Shown here: positions 45,216-57,960 of the stretch, piece after piece
How the letters are laid out: each line of letters starts with the position of its first letter
Numbering within the stretch: the first letter of the stretch is position 1
Assembly: GCA_963693085.1 (NCBI GenBank)
Contig: OY856409.1
Location: 1,531,916,472 to 1,531,980,471, forward strand
Origin: Alisma plantago-aquatica
Taxonomy: Eukaryota > Streptophyta > Magnoliopsida > Alismatales > Alismataceae
Reading direction: 5' to 3'
DNA: 64,000 bases
Position numbers and translations under genes: made by a program
The notes under the pieces: model-generated
What the model was told of the DNA's origin: nothing
Databases searched by the model: none
The model's input: the letters and a program-made list of their open reading frames with translations, nothing else

Positions 45216-45800
45216 ATAGGAGAGGGAGTAGCATTAGCACGCCTGGATTTTCTCCTTTCAAAGAGTTATAAGAGAGGAAGAAGATCGTCATAGGTTGAGA
45301 TTGGTGGTTTCAGCATGGATACCACAAATCCTTCATGGTCTGGATTGTCAAGTCCATTGAGGAGTGTGAAAACCTTTTCTTGATCACTAACTGGAAACCC
45401 AATAGCATTTAATTGATCACACAGAGTCTTAAAATTTATCAAGAAGTCAGTGAGAGTGTCAGTTCCTTTGGTGAAGGTGCTGAGTTGAGACTTGAGCTCA
45501 AACTCACAAGATTGAGAAGACTCAGAAAATCTTTTGTTGAGAGTGCTCCAGACCTCATGTGAACTAGAACATCCTATAATGTCATCCATTACCTCCTTTG
45601 TGAGGGTACTAGAGATCCATCCCTTTAGGATTTGATCAGTTCTTGTCCATGCCTTATGTCTAGGATTTGCATGAGGCAGGCCGACAACATAAGGAACAAG
45701 GAGAGGAGGAGGAGCTTTAGTGCCATCGAGGAAGCTTTCTAAGCAACATGACTCATCAAGATTTCTGATTTGTGGCTCCTAGAGAAGAAAATTTTTGAGG
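45216..45800 (-). pseudogene. Copia 3 gag
   Basis: Open part 45266-45589 (minus): SSSHEVWSTLNKRFSESS, LKSQLSTFTKGTDTLTDFL, INFKTLCDQLNAIGFPVSD and VSMLKPPISTYDDLLPLL. This is the gag of Ale-type Copia elements (UBN2). The N-terminal part is at 45590-45800 with stops; the tail and zinc knuckle lie across the solo LTR at about 43420-43700. Confidence 0.85.
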
Positions 45801-45997
45801 TTTAGTTTAATGGTTACGAAGTTTAAGATGTTGAGACCAACTGGATAGGGATAGACAGACGTTGATGAGATTTCAACAACGCCCATGGTTGAAATGGGTC
45901 CTGAGAAGGAGTGAAGCCTGAGATGGTGAAGGGAACTGAGAAGAAGGGAGACGAGAAGAGAAAGAATAATCGAGAGGTTCCTGTGAAGGCTTTTCTA

Positions 45998-46011
45998 CAG
46001 CTCTGATACCA
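45998..46011 (-). promoter_or_regulatory. Copia 3 primer-binding site (initiator Met tRNA)
   Basis: Minus strand TGGTATCAGAGCTG, directly touching the LTR. Confidence 0.92.
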
Positions 46012-46253
46012 TCTTAGAAAATGAAAGGGAGAAAGTTGTAGAGACTTGGAAGCAAGAAGATGATGGATTCAACCACCACCTACTCGTGTTGTTGTAATAA
46101 TAACAAAGGGTACAACAGTTAAAGAAATACAAGAGTTCCAAGACATATAGATTAGCAATGAATGTCTGACTACATGGTGCAACTTATGAGAGTCGAAGAG
46201 ACAAAGCCTCAGTATCAGGTGGAGTAATTAGCTGTATCTTGAGTATCTTGACA
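46012..46253 (-). repeat. Copia 3 5' LTR
   Basis: Matches 39758-39998 with scattered differences; same TG...GA ends on the element strand. Confidence 0.9.
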
Positions 46254-46325
46254 ATAGTAACACATGTATTAGCACTCTTTCCACTATCTCAGCAAAAAAA
46301 AGTAGTTCTTTGTTTCTATTGTGTG

Positions 46326-46360
46326 AGAGCCCCCGGGGGGGCTCTGGTGGTAGTATCTAG
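46326..46360 (+). mobile_element. Helitron-type 3' terminus
   Basis: A perfect 9-bp GC stem (AGAGCCCCC with GGGGGCTCT, two-base loop) at 46326-46345 is followed by an 11-nt spacer and CTAG at 46357-46360. The next base is T, as expected for Helitron insertion between A and T. The GC-rich hairpin stands alone in AT-rich DNA. No second copy or 5' end is available here to prove it. Confidence 0.55.
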
Positions 46361-49300
46361 TAAAATGTACTATGCAGAATTGGTGATATATTCTAATCAC
46401 CTGGTTCCAACCAATTGATTTCTTGAACATTGTGTCTATGTGACAACAAATTTAATAAAAATTCTAGAAAGACGCACTAACAGAAAAATAAATACCTTCT
46501 TAGAAGGTCTACACTTATTATTAGGATGTCTTTTGAACAATTTTCTATGAAATGAAAGTAAGGGTGTCACTTCATGTTAAAATATAATGACTCTGATTCC
46601 ATGTGGCATTTTCCATGAATCATTTCAATATAGATATAGAGCCAACATATTGGATATAAAAACTATAAATAGAGACCCACCTTTGAATGTTAAACTACTA
46701 ATTGGTATTTTAGGTTTATTAAAACTGCATAAAAAAATAAATCACATAAGATCAGGTACAATAAAATATGACTACAATCATCACGGACGACTATAAGAAA
46801 GTAGAAGTCAATAGGTATCTATCAATTTGAGATTTTGTCACACACATGTGAATCAACCACATAAAGGATTGTAAGTTGACAAATTCAAATCTTGAGACTT
46901 ACTTGACTAGGGAATAAGGAACTAGTGTTTTTCTTTGTTCATGTAGGCTAGGTCAATGATGGTTGTGAAGGATGTACCCAAGTTAGTAAAAGAATTCATG
47001 TATTCAATGTGGGAACTACTTCCTAGCTACTTGCATGGTAGCCAGATTGACAATGTAAGTTGGGCTGCAAAGTCTCTACAAAAAGGTAGAAATATATTCA
47101 CACGAACAAATAACTCACATCATAAACTATGCATTTGAATGTAAAATAAATTGATGGGAAGGACTATGATTGGAAGTAGTTTCATCTTTCTAAAACTACT
47201 TTGTGTCTAAAACTTATTCCTCCAAAGCTATCAAGTCTTTATATACATCTCATCTTATGGAGTATAATAAGTTGAGACTTATTATTTTCATTAGATATTC
47301 GATTGATCGTTCTTTACTGATGTGAAAAGTAATATTATACTAAAATAGTTTAATTACTTTGAATATTTTGAAGAGAATTCTAGTAACCATGTTTTAAATT
47401 TAGTTTCTTTCTAGGAAGATGAAACTGAAAATAATTTCAAATTCTAGTCTTGTACTAACTTTGATAATCAAACATCATTTGAGAAGACTTACCAGTTGAG
47501 TAGCAATAAAAGAAGTGAAAGTACAAAATCTAGGTCATTCGATGATTGACCAGTTATGAAACTAGGTAACAAGTATAATTCCATGCCTGATAATTCTCAC
47601 TTGTAAGTACAAAGCAACCATTAGCTCATTTTCATTGCGCCTAATATTTCTCACATCAAATTGTTTTGCATAAAAAGGAAGCACCAATCCACAATTCAAA
47701 AAGGAGAACACTGGGAAGTCCATATAAATTGTCAAGTCTAGAATTAGAAAAAGCCATGAATCACTTAACATAGGCATTATTAACATAAATTTACAAGATT
47801 TCAAAATGATAATATTCACTATGACAATTTGGCGGATATGATTATTCACTAGGAAGATTCAATTTTCTTCATTACCCAAATGAATATTACTATTATTACA
47901 ACCATGTAACTCCCAAGCACATTTCCAGTAGCTAAGATGTAATTTAGCCTCAAGTTGTATGGGACAAGTGATAACCATTTTAGGGAAGAAAGTTTGCCAA
48001 TTAAAATCTAGAACTGAAATCCAGCCAACTAAAACCAGAAACATCTTATAGGAAATCCATAATAAATCCCCACAAAAAAACACATACTTCATCAAGCTTG
48101 GTGATAATGAACACTTCAGGGGAGTTCTCAACGACCCTTGAGAAAAGCTCAGACATTGGAGGATACCTCATCATAAGAACATGGATAAACCCAGAGACTA
48201 AAGTTAGGACAAGCCATTAAAGTATCTCTTCATGAATCTCCAAAGAGTCGTATGTAAAACGCTCTTGTTTTCATGCACCCTTTGATTCTGATCATACCAC
48301 ATGATGTAAAGCATAACATGAGCAAGTAGATGAAATTTCATGTTACTAAAACCTTGCAGATCTGGAGTATATTAGGGAATAGCACATTATAGTACCTTCA
48401 TAAGAAAGGAATCAAGTTAGTCATGTATGATTAGTCAGATAACCCATGCTAGAATTTTCTTCATTTTTCAATCTTACCATCATTGAGGATTAAATGATCC
48501 ATGAATGGTGAAAAGTGGAATTCCCATATCAACACAATAATCACGAACCCAACTGAGGAAAGAAGAAAAAGAAAAATTAAACATCAGATTGACTAAACCT
48601 ACGCCAAAACAAAGTTCTAATAAGTATCAAATATAATCAATAAATTATATACTTACAACAATTTCGATTGTTATTGGCACATCATATTTCTCCAAGGAAA
48701 ATAAAAAGATTACCACAACTTGAAAAGAATGTTGATCAATAATGTGTAATGTCATGTATAAGCAAATAAATAATACCTATAGTGTAGTTTTTTATCCTCT
48801 CGAAAATGGCTCTACAAATTAGAACAAAAATAATGATGACATTGAGACCAGGTTTAGTCAAGACAATACATTTTTCTTGTCAGAATAGGCACAAAAGCAT
48901 GAAGTGAGTGTGAGGTTGTTGCAAAAATGACAACTATTGGTCAATAACTAACTTCCTTTTGATATATATTGACTAAAAATTGGTATGCATTATGAAAAAA
49001 TGGTAGAAAAACCAACATACAATGATGCATACTGGAAGGCAGATAGAAATAACATTCAAGCAGTTTTGGTCCCTGTTAAATATCACTTAATTTTAGTGAC
49101 TTATCTAGTCTCTGTTTTTGGAACTAGGAAACAAACACTCACTATAATTTAACGTCTTGGTTATAGACCCTTTTATTTTTTCTTGGAAAGGAGGTACCAT
49201 CCAATGTCCTACTTACGAGCCAATCCATCAATAAACTTTAAATGAGATAATCATTATATTTACATTGTTGTCTATATAAATTTGAGTAAACGGTGAGTAG

Positions 49301-52300
49301 GATGATATTTTTGTAGTAATAAGTTTAATAGATCATAGAGCACCAGATGAATATAATTGTTCAAGATAAAATGTGTCCACTATCATTGGGTAAATATTTA
49401 CATTGGAGCAATAGTCTAATTCAAATTTGAATAACCTAATATGAAAGGTTTTTTGGCTAATCATCTCCATTGTAGTTTGGTTTACTGAATAACATTACCC
49501 TCATACAACTACATTGATTTCATAGGTGTACCTAATTAAGTGAAAAAAATTGTAATTTATTACACTAAGGAGTTGCAATGAGTCAGTAACATATCATTTC
49601 ACTATAAAAATTGTGGGTAGTTGTCACATTTGTCCAAATCATGTTACAATGGTGAATGTGATCAACATAAAATAAAAAAACAACCTAAAAGTTTATATGG
49701 GGCACTTTTCACACATGAATGGCTCATGTACATTGAGTTGGCAATAGCAATCAACAAATTTGAAGGAACAATTCCATATTGTTGGAGGGTAAATCATGTA
49801 TCTTCTCAAACTAATCTTGGAAGGAGGATAATAAAAAAGATTGCAACTACAAAACAAGTAATGGGCAAGTGTTCTCAAAGTATCCGGTTGTTCCCTGTAA
49901 CATACCATTAAGTCTAGGGTGGAAGTTAGGATTTAAGTCAAGCTCAATTCTGCCATGTCAAATATGAACTAGACAATAAATTTCAGGTATTTTGTTAAAC
50001 ACATCTAGAAGAAGCTATTTTTAAGGAATGAAATGAAGATACACAGAAGTTGCATCAATAAGAACAATTGGCATATGTTGAATCTGATTATTTTATGTTG
50101 CATGACCTAAGTTAGGGGTCTTATAGTTGAATAGTACAGAGTTTTCACAACTACATGAGGTCAGTGAGGGGTCCTACACTTTCTATTAGGACAAATGCAT
50201 GATTATGTTAAGAAAGAAACATTGAAGAAAACCATTGGAAAGATATTGAAGAATAGACTTGCAAAATACAAGAGTGTTTGTTGCCAAACTTTTATTATGT
50301 GGTATAGTTTTATTCATGTGCTTCACACTATAGAATATAGTGATTTTCACATTTGCAAAACCTAGTGAAATGACCAGAATGGTCACTCACATTCAAACTA
50401 TCTACAATACTTATCTAGGGAAATGATCCATTGACCAAGATTCTTAACTCCATGACTAATTTCCTACAAATATAGATACATTGACATCACTTACCAAATC
50501 ATATAAATCTAATGCATTCATCTTTTTTTGAAGAGATGATCTAGAAACAAATATTACAATAATTTGTGTTGCATGACATGAGGAGTCTCCTAGTAATATT
50601 GACATCTATCATATATATTACTATGCAAGGCACCCTCTAAATATGTTGCATGTATCAAATGAATGTTGTTGCAATCCTATCATTTGAATAAATTTTGGAA
50701 TCTATCCTTGGTCACTGAATACATTTTTACAATCCTAAGCAAGCATTGCATATTGATAATCAATATGTTTCCAATTATAAAGTTGAAATAACTATTGCAA
50801 CCCCAACAATCCCTCATACATGGGCACCGTGCGCACAAAAGTTTGCCATTCATTCCCAAGTGACTTGATATTCAAAGATGAATTCATAAGACCAAAGGAA
50901 GCACCTCCCTTGAAAGAAAAAGTATGAGTACCATTGAAGATGACCCACATCTAGCTATTAAAAGGAAGTCGAGATATATTATTGTGTAATATCAACAAAC
51001 ACAAATAGCTAGTAGTAGTAAGTAAACAAATTTGTTTCTATAGCTCAGATAGGCTTTTTATTACATTTTTTTATAGATTATATTATTAGGATTGGTTCTT
51101 GTCTCTAGATAGAATTTTGGAAAAATATTTTCTATTGAGATTCTTTTAAGACAATTCATTTTCTAATAGTGAAAGGTTTATAAGAAATCATTTTTCGTGA
51201 ACCCTAACTAGTATACCTTCTAAGGATTCAAAACTCTTTTCACATATGCATAAGGAAGAGATAACGGTTTGAATAATAGGTTAATGTGTCTATATAAGTT
51301 GTCACATTATGTGTCTACCTAAGTTGTCACATGATGTGACAATGTAATTTTTAAGGATCACCATATTGTACCTACTACATATATGTAACATATTTTCTTA
51401 ATTCAAGGTTTATATAAAGAATTTGATTGGGGGGGTATTAATGAGCATGTTTCAAATTATAATAGGTCATGTATTACTACATTGGGATATTAGAACATTA
51501 GTAGTTAAGTCTACCAAGAATGTAATTTTTCCTATACTTACAAATGTATCCAATGTTTTTTTATTAATTATAATAATTATTTTCTCCAATTTCCATATAT
51601 TTACATTATTTGGTTGATTATGCCATCTCATTTCCATTATTATTATGTTATTTGTGTTTAGTCTTATGTTTCTTTTAGGAGTGGTATAACGTGATACACT
51701 ATCACAAACAATTTCCTTAACTAGAACCAATTTTAGTTCAAGTCATCTTTGGGATACGCATTGCTAAGACAAATTCCAATTAGATATATCTAAAAATTGA
51801 ACCACAACTTTGTCGATGCTTGCTTAATTAGATTTTATATTAACTAAACAAATATTCAAGCCTCATTTCCCTATGTCAATGTGTTTCAGTAGGCTAGTAG
51901 CTAGTCAATGTAGTGGATCTATTAAGTATGTCACCTCATTATCTTGTTGCTTGAAATACAAACTATTATGAGATGAAAAATTGAATCTTACACATTAGTT
52001 GTTGGATGATATATAATATTATCTTTAGTTATAAACAAACTCAAACCATGAAGATGCAATTATTTAACCATGGAAGAAATAATAATGCCAAAATATTTAT
52101 CCAAAATATGAACTGTAACTCTGATGTTTAACAAAATTGAAGAAAAACAAACAAATCATAGTGTTTGGATTGGCAAAATTCAATTTCATACTAGATAACC
52201 AAGGGATGCTTCACGCTTTCTCTATACCAAATAGGAAGAATGGGTGATTTGGGACATATATTAAATATGCATTGAAAGTCCTACTATGTGATAATCTAAT

Positions 52301-53699
52301 AATCTAATAAGAAGCAACATGAATTCCTTTGACGTGGGAATTAAGAAAAAGGACATCAAATATTGGTAAATATTTAGAGTACTCTTGCGTATCCAGTGTG
52401 GGTGTGGTCTTGTAGTACTATAAATGTTGGGGATTCACTATATAAGTGTATCCTCTTATTTAGGAACAATCCAACAAATTACACTTAGTGATGGAAAAGT
52501 AGTTTTGTAATGTCGAAAAGCATGAACTAATTTGAAGAAATTGGGGGAGGATCCAAATTAATGGAAAATTACATGGAGAGAATGATTCTTACCTGGTACA
52601 TCAAACATAACTCACCATTCCATGATCCATTACTGATCTATATAGACAATGAGCCTTTAGAAAAATTGATGCATGCAATACCAGCTCAGCCACCGGCTTG
52701 ACCAAGCCAGTACTAGAGATTCTTAACTAATGATAGTCATGGTTGGTTGTTTGTAGTGCAATAAAGAATCACACTAGAACCCATCATTAACATAGGATTT
52801 GGTTCTAGATCATTGAGGAACAAAGGATTTTAGCCAATTAGTGTTACCTAAATAGAGAGTGCTCTTTATATATAGGTAGCTTTTTCCTTGAATAGAATGA
52901 TCGATTAGCTTGCATGGTTACTATTCTCTCCATCCTTGATATGCAAGACCTAGTTCAGTCTGGAGCCACAAGGCACTCACAGGTCACTGGTGATGTTCTA
53001 GTCCGCCCTCATTCCCAACCTACCTCTCTACTATCAGTAGTGGCTTGGGTCTCATCCTCTACTAACATCACATTGGTCATGACTGATAACATCCAGCTAA
53101 TGACAATCTATGTTCCCATATATTGGGCTACATACCCAAAACACCCTACAGCCAAGAACAAGCATCCCCGATAATTGTTCTTCTACATATCCACATGAAT
53201 CAGGGCTCTTAGTCCACACCTCTAGCTAGCGGTATGTGCCCCAATTTGCAAAGAAGCTTCAGAGAAAATGTAAAGGAGATGGTGGAAGAATATGGAGAAG
53301 GTGGTTGGGATGAGAGGGTTTGTCATGAATGCCACATTAGTTATGGAGTGTATGAATCAACCAAGAGTTCAAACAAGAGAAAAATACAAATTTGTGGGGA
53401 AAATGAAATTTCATGGTCTCGCGTAGGCACCATTTTTTGTGGCTTGGATATGTTGGATTAAAACATAAGAGTTTCAAATAAATGTAGATGATTTGTAGCT
53501 ATTTGTTAGATTCATTGTTAACTACATTGAGTTACACATAAAATGTTTGTAAGGAAAAATAACATTGACCTACAAATTTGGTAAATGTATCTATAATAAG
53601 TAGCTAATTCTTGTTTTTCTCATAGTGGGAAATGCAACTTTTATACCATGTTGGGAGAAAATGATATGTAAACTTTACAAATTCATTTTCTAATAATTA
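46361..53699. other. AT-rich DNA without recognised genes
   Basis: No retroelement domain, terminal repeat pair or RNA gene was recognised. Open frames are short. Minor features: a 22-bp near-repeat around GTTGTCACAT (51298-51340), a TATA-like CTTTATATATAGG at 52863, and two open frames on the minus strand (47562-47849, 47859-48131) and one on the plus strand (49621-49911) of unknown meaning. Probably old host intergenic DNA and unrecognisable repeats. Confidence 0.5.
46948..47052 (+). other. Exon-like segment, product not recognised
   Basis: GTAGGCTAG followed by an open stretch reading MMVVKDVPKLVKEFMYSMWE then LLPSYLHGSQIDN and a donor-like GTAAGT at 47053. The amino acid mix (Lys, Leu, Trp, Tyr, Pro) is more protein-like than the neighbouring DNA. 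It is a single isolated piece; it could be a captured exon or chance. Confidence 0.3.
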
Positions 53700-55172
53700 T
53701 ATTCAACTTCTATCTCATTTCTCATGGATTGCACTAGAAAACACCTAGGTTTTAGGGGAAATGGCTTATATGTAGCTATTTTGAGATTTTCTCCTAAGTC
53801 CCAGTAGTGGATCCTTATCTAGCTACTGATCTTCCTACATATCTACCACTCTCCTACTACTAAATGTGAGATCTAAGTATATATCTTGGAAACACTTAGT
53901 GCTATTAACTTGGATCTACTTCAAGGCTAGATGGAAGGTGGCATGAGGTTTAAAACCCTCATTTACACCCTTCATTACTACCCTTTGCCCACAATTTCCC
54001 TAAGTTCTTCCATCCTAAAACTTGGAGTTGTTAGATCTTAGTTGAATTCCACCTATACCCTAATCAAATGAGCCTCATCATGTTGGATAAGGGGTGCTAG
54101 GGACTAGTTTCCCTATACAAACTCTATTCCATTTATGGAAAATTAGTAGTTTAGGGAAACTCTTTATCATCTAACTCAACTATATGGTTTGATAATATAA
54201 ATCAATAAGTAATATTGATATATATGACCCCCAATCTAGGTGATATGTTTATTACCCCAAACGGCCCACACCTATATTAATTGATCAAAACCCTACTTTC
54301 TCTCTTACTTAGTAAATGATTTATTAGATAATTTCTTTATTTACCTAACTCGTTACTTCCTTGTTCATGGTAGTTAGACCTTACTAGAATAATTACTATT
54401 TCTTATGATTGCTTGTGATTGCTATATTTAATCATGATCTAATCTAGCCCTATTCTTGCTCTTTTGCCTAAATTGCTAGTGTAGTGTACTCTATTTTCTA
54501 GTTAAGTTAATTGTCTCCTAGTTTGTTAATTAGATTGGTCTTATTAGTATAATGCTTAATGATAATCTTGTCTTGCTTCTCTCTAAAAAAAATTCTCTTT
54601 TCTTGCCTTCTTTACTTATTTTTCTATGTAGACCTAACTTGTCTAGAGTTAAAGTAGGTTTTGTTCTTGCATTTTCTTAGTTGCTTGTTTACATTAGTTT
54701 AACATCAAATGCAAGATTAAAAAATCAACCCTAGACTCCTCTTTGGGTACCTATCATGAATTAAGTTAGATTCAGTGTCCCCTCCCTCCCTTGGGTTTGA
54801 CCCCAGCTTGCCAATCTATATACTACTCATGAACCTTTGTGCTTGTGGATTTGTTTAAGAGTATTTCCAAACCATGTTTTACAAGTATCAAAACACCCAT
54901 GAGTGTGCCTAAGACACATCAAATGACATAAATTGGTTGAGTGTACCTGTGGATGCATCACTCACATATTAGGCATTCCTAAAGTTTGAATCTTTCACAT
55001 ATATTTATTAAAATATGTCATCCTCGCTATAGAGATATGATGCGACCATCCATTATACATCAAGTGTAGTTGTTTAGAATTGAGTTCCTGAGCCTCAATA
55101 TACTTCTTCACAAAATTGATCCTCTTTGACTTACTAAAGACTTCCTTCTGTACATCCCTTTCAAGACAAAAC
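53700..55172 (+). other. Possible decayed Gypsy (Athila/Tat-type) LTR or leader
   Basis: At 54770-54860 the text GTCCCCTCCCTCCCTTGGGT, then TTGACCCCAGC, ACTACTCATGAACC and GTGCTTGTGGATTTG follows the pattern seen at the end of Athila/Tat LTRs (a GTCCCTGTGGGTTCGACC-like block, then a GCACTTGCGG-like block). No primer-binding site or partner LTR was found. The remainder is AT-rich and non-coding. Confidence 0.35.
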
Positions 55173-55723
55173 TGGTGGGAAATATGGCTACAGAGCAGGC
55201 AGCGGAAATAAAAAAATTATCTACCACATTCCCATAACCAATGGATCACATCAATAAATATAATATGAGAAGGATGGTTTCGTAGATATACCTAGTCCTG
55301 GAGCAAGTTCAGTGAAAATCCTCATCGTTGAAGATGCACAAATCTAAATCCTAGTTGCATTGGGACTCATTTGACTAGTCCTTCAAGGATAGCAGACTCA
55401 AACATCATCTTCTATAGCAGCTCCTCTCGTGACTGACTGTTGCTTGACGATGCCCTCTAAGCGGTAGACAACTGCCTCCTACCTCTAGAGAAGTCCACAC
55501 GGACTGCCTAAACTCATGTCGTCCTGCTCGAATGGATCGGAAGGAGTTATCTCTCCCGTTGTTGTACTAGTCACCAACTTACTCTCCCACAAAAATGAAC
55601 TCAGTTTTTCCCTCCCTTGTTGTCCCTCCCTAGTCGGGTAGGACTTTCTTGGGCTCTCTCAATTACCATAATTAGAGAGGATAACATTTGTCAGAGTAAT
55701 TGATTCTCAATTATCTATGTTAT
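55173..55723 (-). repeat. Fragment of a Copia 1-type LTR
   Basis: TGGTGGGAAATATGG, GCAGGCAGCGGAAATAAAAA, ACCAATGGATCACATCAA, GTACTAGTCACCAACTTACT and GTCGGGTAGGACTT match, in reverse, the U5/R end of the Copia 1 LTR (10300-10732, 17400-17801). It is cut at 55723 by the Tekay LTR; the rest should reappear beyond the window. Confidence 0.8.
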
Positions 55724-56250
55724 TGTAAGGACCCTGACCTGCGTTTAGGGTCTACCCTGTTTGTTTTGCTTAATATTGGTGGTTTGATGCTTGCTAATCA
55801 CCTTTGAGTGGTGATTAGGGTTGTTGTTGTGCCTTGTTGGGAGTTGAGGGGCTACTTGCAAATAAACCCAGATTAGGGTTTTGTGTGCAAGTTTGCCATC
55901 TTGTGAGATGTTTTCCCCTCTTTGCTTCCTCTAGGGTTGAGAGGAAGGCTTGGGCTTGTTGTTTGAGTCCTTTGGGCCTTTGTTGAGCTTGTTTGGGCCT
56001 TGGAGTTCCTTGTTTGGGCTTGCTTGGGCCTTGTGTCGGCCAAGTAGAGCTTGTATCGGCCTAGGGCTCGCTTGGTGTGTCGCCCATGATGCTTGGTCCA
56101 ACCTTGGTCATGTTTGGTGGAACACATGGTGCACATCTTGGACAAGTGTCCTATGGCTTGCAAGAGTGGTGGCTTGAGTTGGTGGACAAGTGTCCCTTGG
56201 GTGGACGACACATAGCAAGAGCCTACCTTGTTTTCTCCTCCTTTCTCATC

Positions 56251-56256
56251 TATATA
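56251..56256 (+). promoter_or_regulatory. TATA box of Tekay LTR
   Basis: TATATA in CTCATCTATATAGGTGGTCC, the only clear TATA context in the LTR with a GC-rich downstream region. Confidence 0.45.
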
Positions 56257-56868
56257 GGTGGTCCCTTCCTTAGCTTGAAGTCCCTTTAGTTCCTCTCCTT
56301 CTTGTGCTCGACACTCTCTTTCCCCTTGCTTGGTGGCCGACACACCCTTGTGTGAGGAGCTTGGAGGCCGATACACCCTTGGAGAAGGAAGGTGGTGGCC
56401 GATACACACCCTTGGAGGAGCCTTGGTGGTCGAGATACCCTTGGAGCTTGAAGTGCGTCTTCTTCCTTGGAGCTTAAGGCGGGTTGCATGACTCTAACCC
56501 TAACTACTCTATCCTCTTCTCTCATATGTTGTTTTAATCTTGCATATATATGTTAGTAGTTGGTTCTTGTTTAGCTTGCATGTTGGCCGATCCTTGTAAT
56601 CTAGGGTTTAGGAGAGCAACACTCCTTTCTCCCCTTGGTCTAGATGAGTGAGCTTTGGTTCTAGTGTCGTGAGCAATACCCCTCTTTCCTACCCGATTGA
56701 GGTGAGCTTATGACCTAGTGGCTCGAGCAAGACTCTCATCTCACCTTGGGAAAGATGGTGAGCTCATTTAGATGGCTTGAACCTTGTTCGAGATGTGTGG
56801 GGAGGTGCTGCTCGACAACCTTGCCCTAGTTTCCCCTTTCATAGTTTTGAGTAAGCAAAACTTCTCTT

Positions 56869-57310
56869 TTGTGCCTTGAGCGGGTGAGCACTCTGGCTCT
56901 GCTCGCCCGATGGGCTGCGCGCTCAGTGAGCTCAGTGCTGTCTCGCCTGATATACCTTGCTCTACTCACTCTACAAGCCTGCTCACTCGGTTTTTCCCTT
57001 GCTCACCTGCACGCGTGTCGCCCAGTAACCCTACTCACCCGATATAGTTCTACTCGCTCAAACGCCTTGCTCGCCCGTTCTCAGTGATCACTCTACGTAT
57101 CTGCTCGCCCGGTTAACCTTTTGCTTGCCCGACACTCTCTGCGTGTGTCACCCGACAGGGCTGCTCGCCCATGTTGTGCCCCGCTCACCCGATACTTCCC
57201 TGTTCAGTTCCACCTTGCATGCTCAGCCTCACCATGCACACCTAGATAGTTTTGCTCGCCCGATAGGCTTTGCTCACGCGGCTTAATCTTGCACGCCTCT
57301 TTGTCGCCTG
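56869..57310. repeat. GCTCGCCCGATA word cluster in Tekay LTR
   Basis: About fifteen degenerate copies of (T)GCTCGCCCGATA or GCTCACCCGATA stand at irregular spacing (for example 56899, 57037, 57069, 57101, 57160, 57253). Variants differ mainly at CpG sites (CGCCCG, CACCCG, TGCCCG). Confidence 0.75.
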
Positions 57311-57479
57311 ATCCTCTTGAGAAGGGGCGTGCGGGCAGGAGAATTGGATGCAGCACAGCGTGCAACCTCCCCAGGCCTAGCCGAGCAAGTCAGCTATAGT
57401 GAGGGTTTTGAGGTCTTAGGTGAGGGCAGTTAGGTCCTTTGGTGACGGTCCCAAGTATCATGACAGTAGACGCTTATGA

Positions 57480-57960
57480 ATAACCAAATCTTGCTAGTAA
57501 TGCCTTGCTTAGTAACAATCAAATGACATGGTAGCAATAATGACATAGTCATGATGATAATGTGTGGATAACAAAGATGTTAGTTGTGTTAATGCCTTGA
57601 TAGTAAGAGAAAGTAATAATAATGGTAATGATTGGAATAATGTGACTAAGTGGCAATTACATTAATAGTTTGCTTAACATAGCAATGAAGATAATAGTAG
57701 ATAATGACGATGATCATAATAATGATGGCAATAATGATAGTAATGACATGCATGAATTAACCCTTGTGCTTAATTGCTAGTGAGAATGATGATAGTTACA
57801 CCAGTAGCTTGCATAATGGTAAAAATGGTAATAATGATGATAGTGGATGGTAATAGTAATGATATTGGTAACAATAGTAGTTGACTTGTATACTCAACAT
57901 AATTGTTATGTAAAGTGAATACCTTGACTAATCCTGAGATAAGGATAAGCATGATTATGG
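57480..57960. repeat. ATAATGATG-rich low-complexity stretch
   Basis: Irregular mixture of AATGATGGTAATAATG-like trinucleotide-based words inside the Tekay LTR. Confidence 0.75.

Larger units (their letters stand above)
39758..46253 (-). mobile_element. Copia 3: Ale-like Ty1/Copia element
   Basis: Short LTRs (241 and 242 bp) are flanked by ATAGT (39753-39757 and 46254-46258). The primer-binding site TGGTATCAGAGCTG abuts the right LTR and the polypurine tract the left. Gag, protease, integrase, RT and RNase H are all recognisable on the minus strand. LTR length and gag/RT wording fit the Ale/Retrofit lineage. 6.5 kb in all, of which 1.5 kb is a later solo LTR (43709-45215), so the original is a normal 5-kb element. 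RT is nearly open; other parts have stops. Confidence 0.92.

Noticed and set aside
46326..46345. Hairpin as an intrinsic transcription terminator
   Set aside because: No T-tract follows and the genome is a plant; the hairpin plus CTAG fits a Helitron end better.
47562..48131. Two consecutive minus-strand open frames of about 90 codons
   Set aside because: Rich in Ile, Leu, Phe and Asn as expected for AT-rich DNA; no motif or splice pattern, so left as unassigned.
52695..52716. Second Helitron-like end (GGCTTG-AC-CAAGCC then CTAG)
   Set aside because: Stem only 6 bp, spacer only 4 nt, and next base A rather than T.
55873..56409. 178-codon open frame on the minus strand
   Set aside because: Lies inside the Tekay LTR and crosses a repeated GGCCGATACACCC-like word; no domain, and openness is explained by GC-rich repetition.
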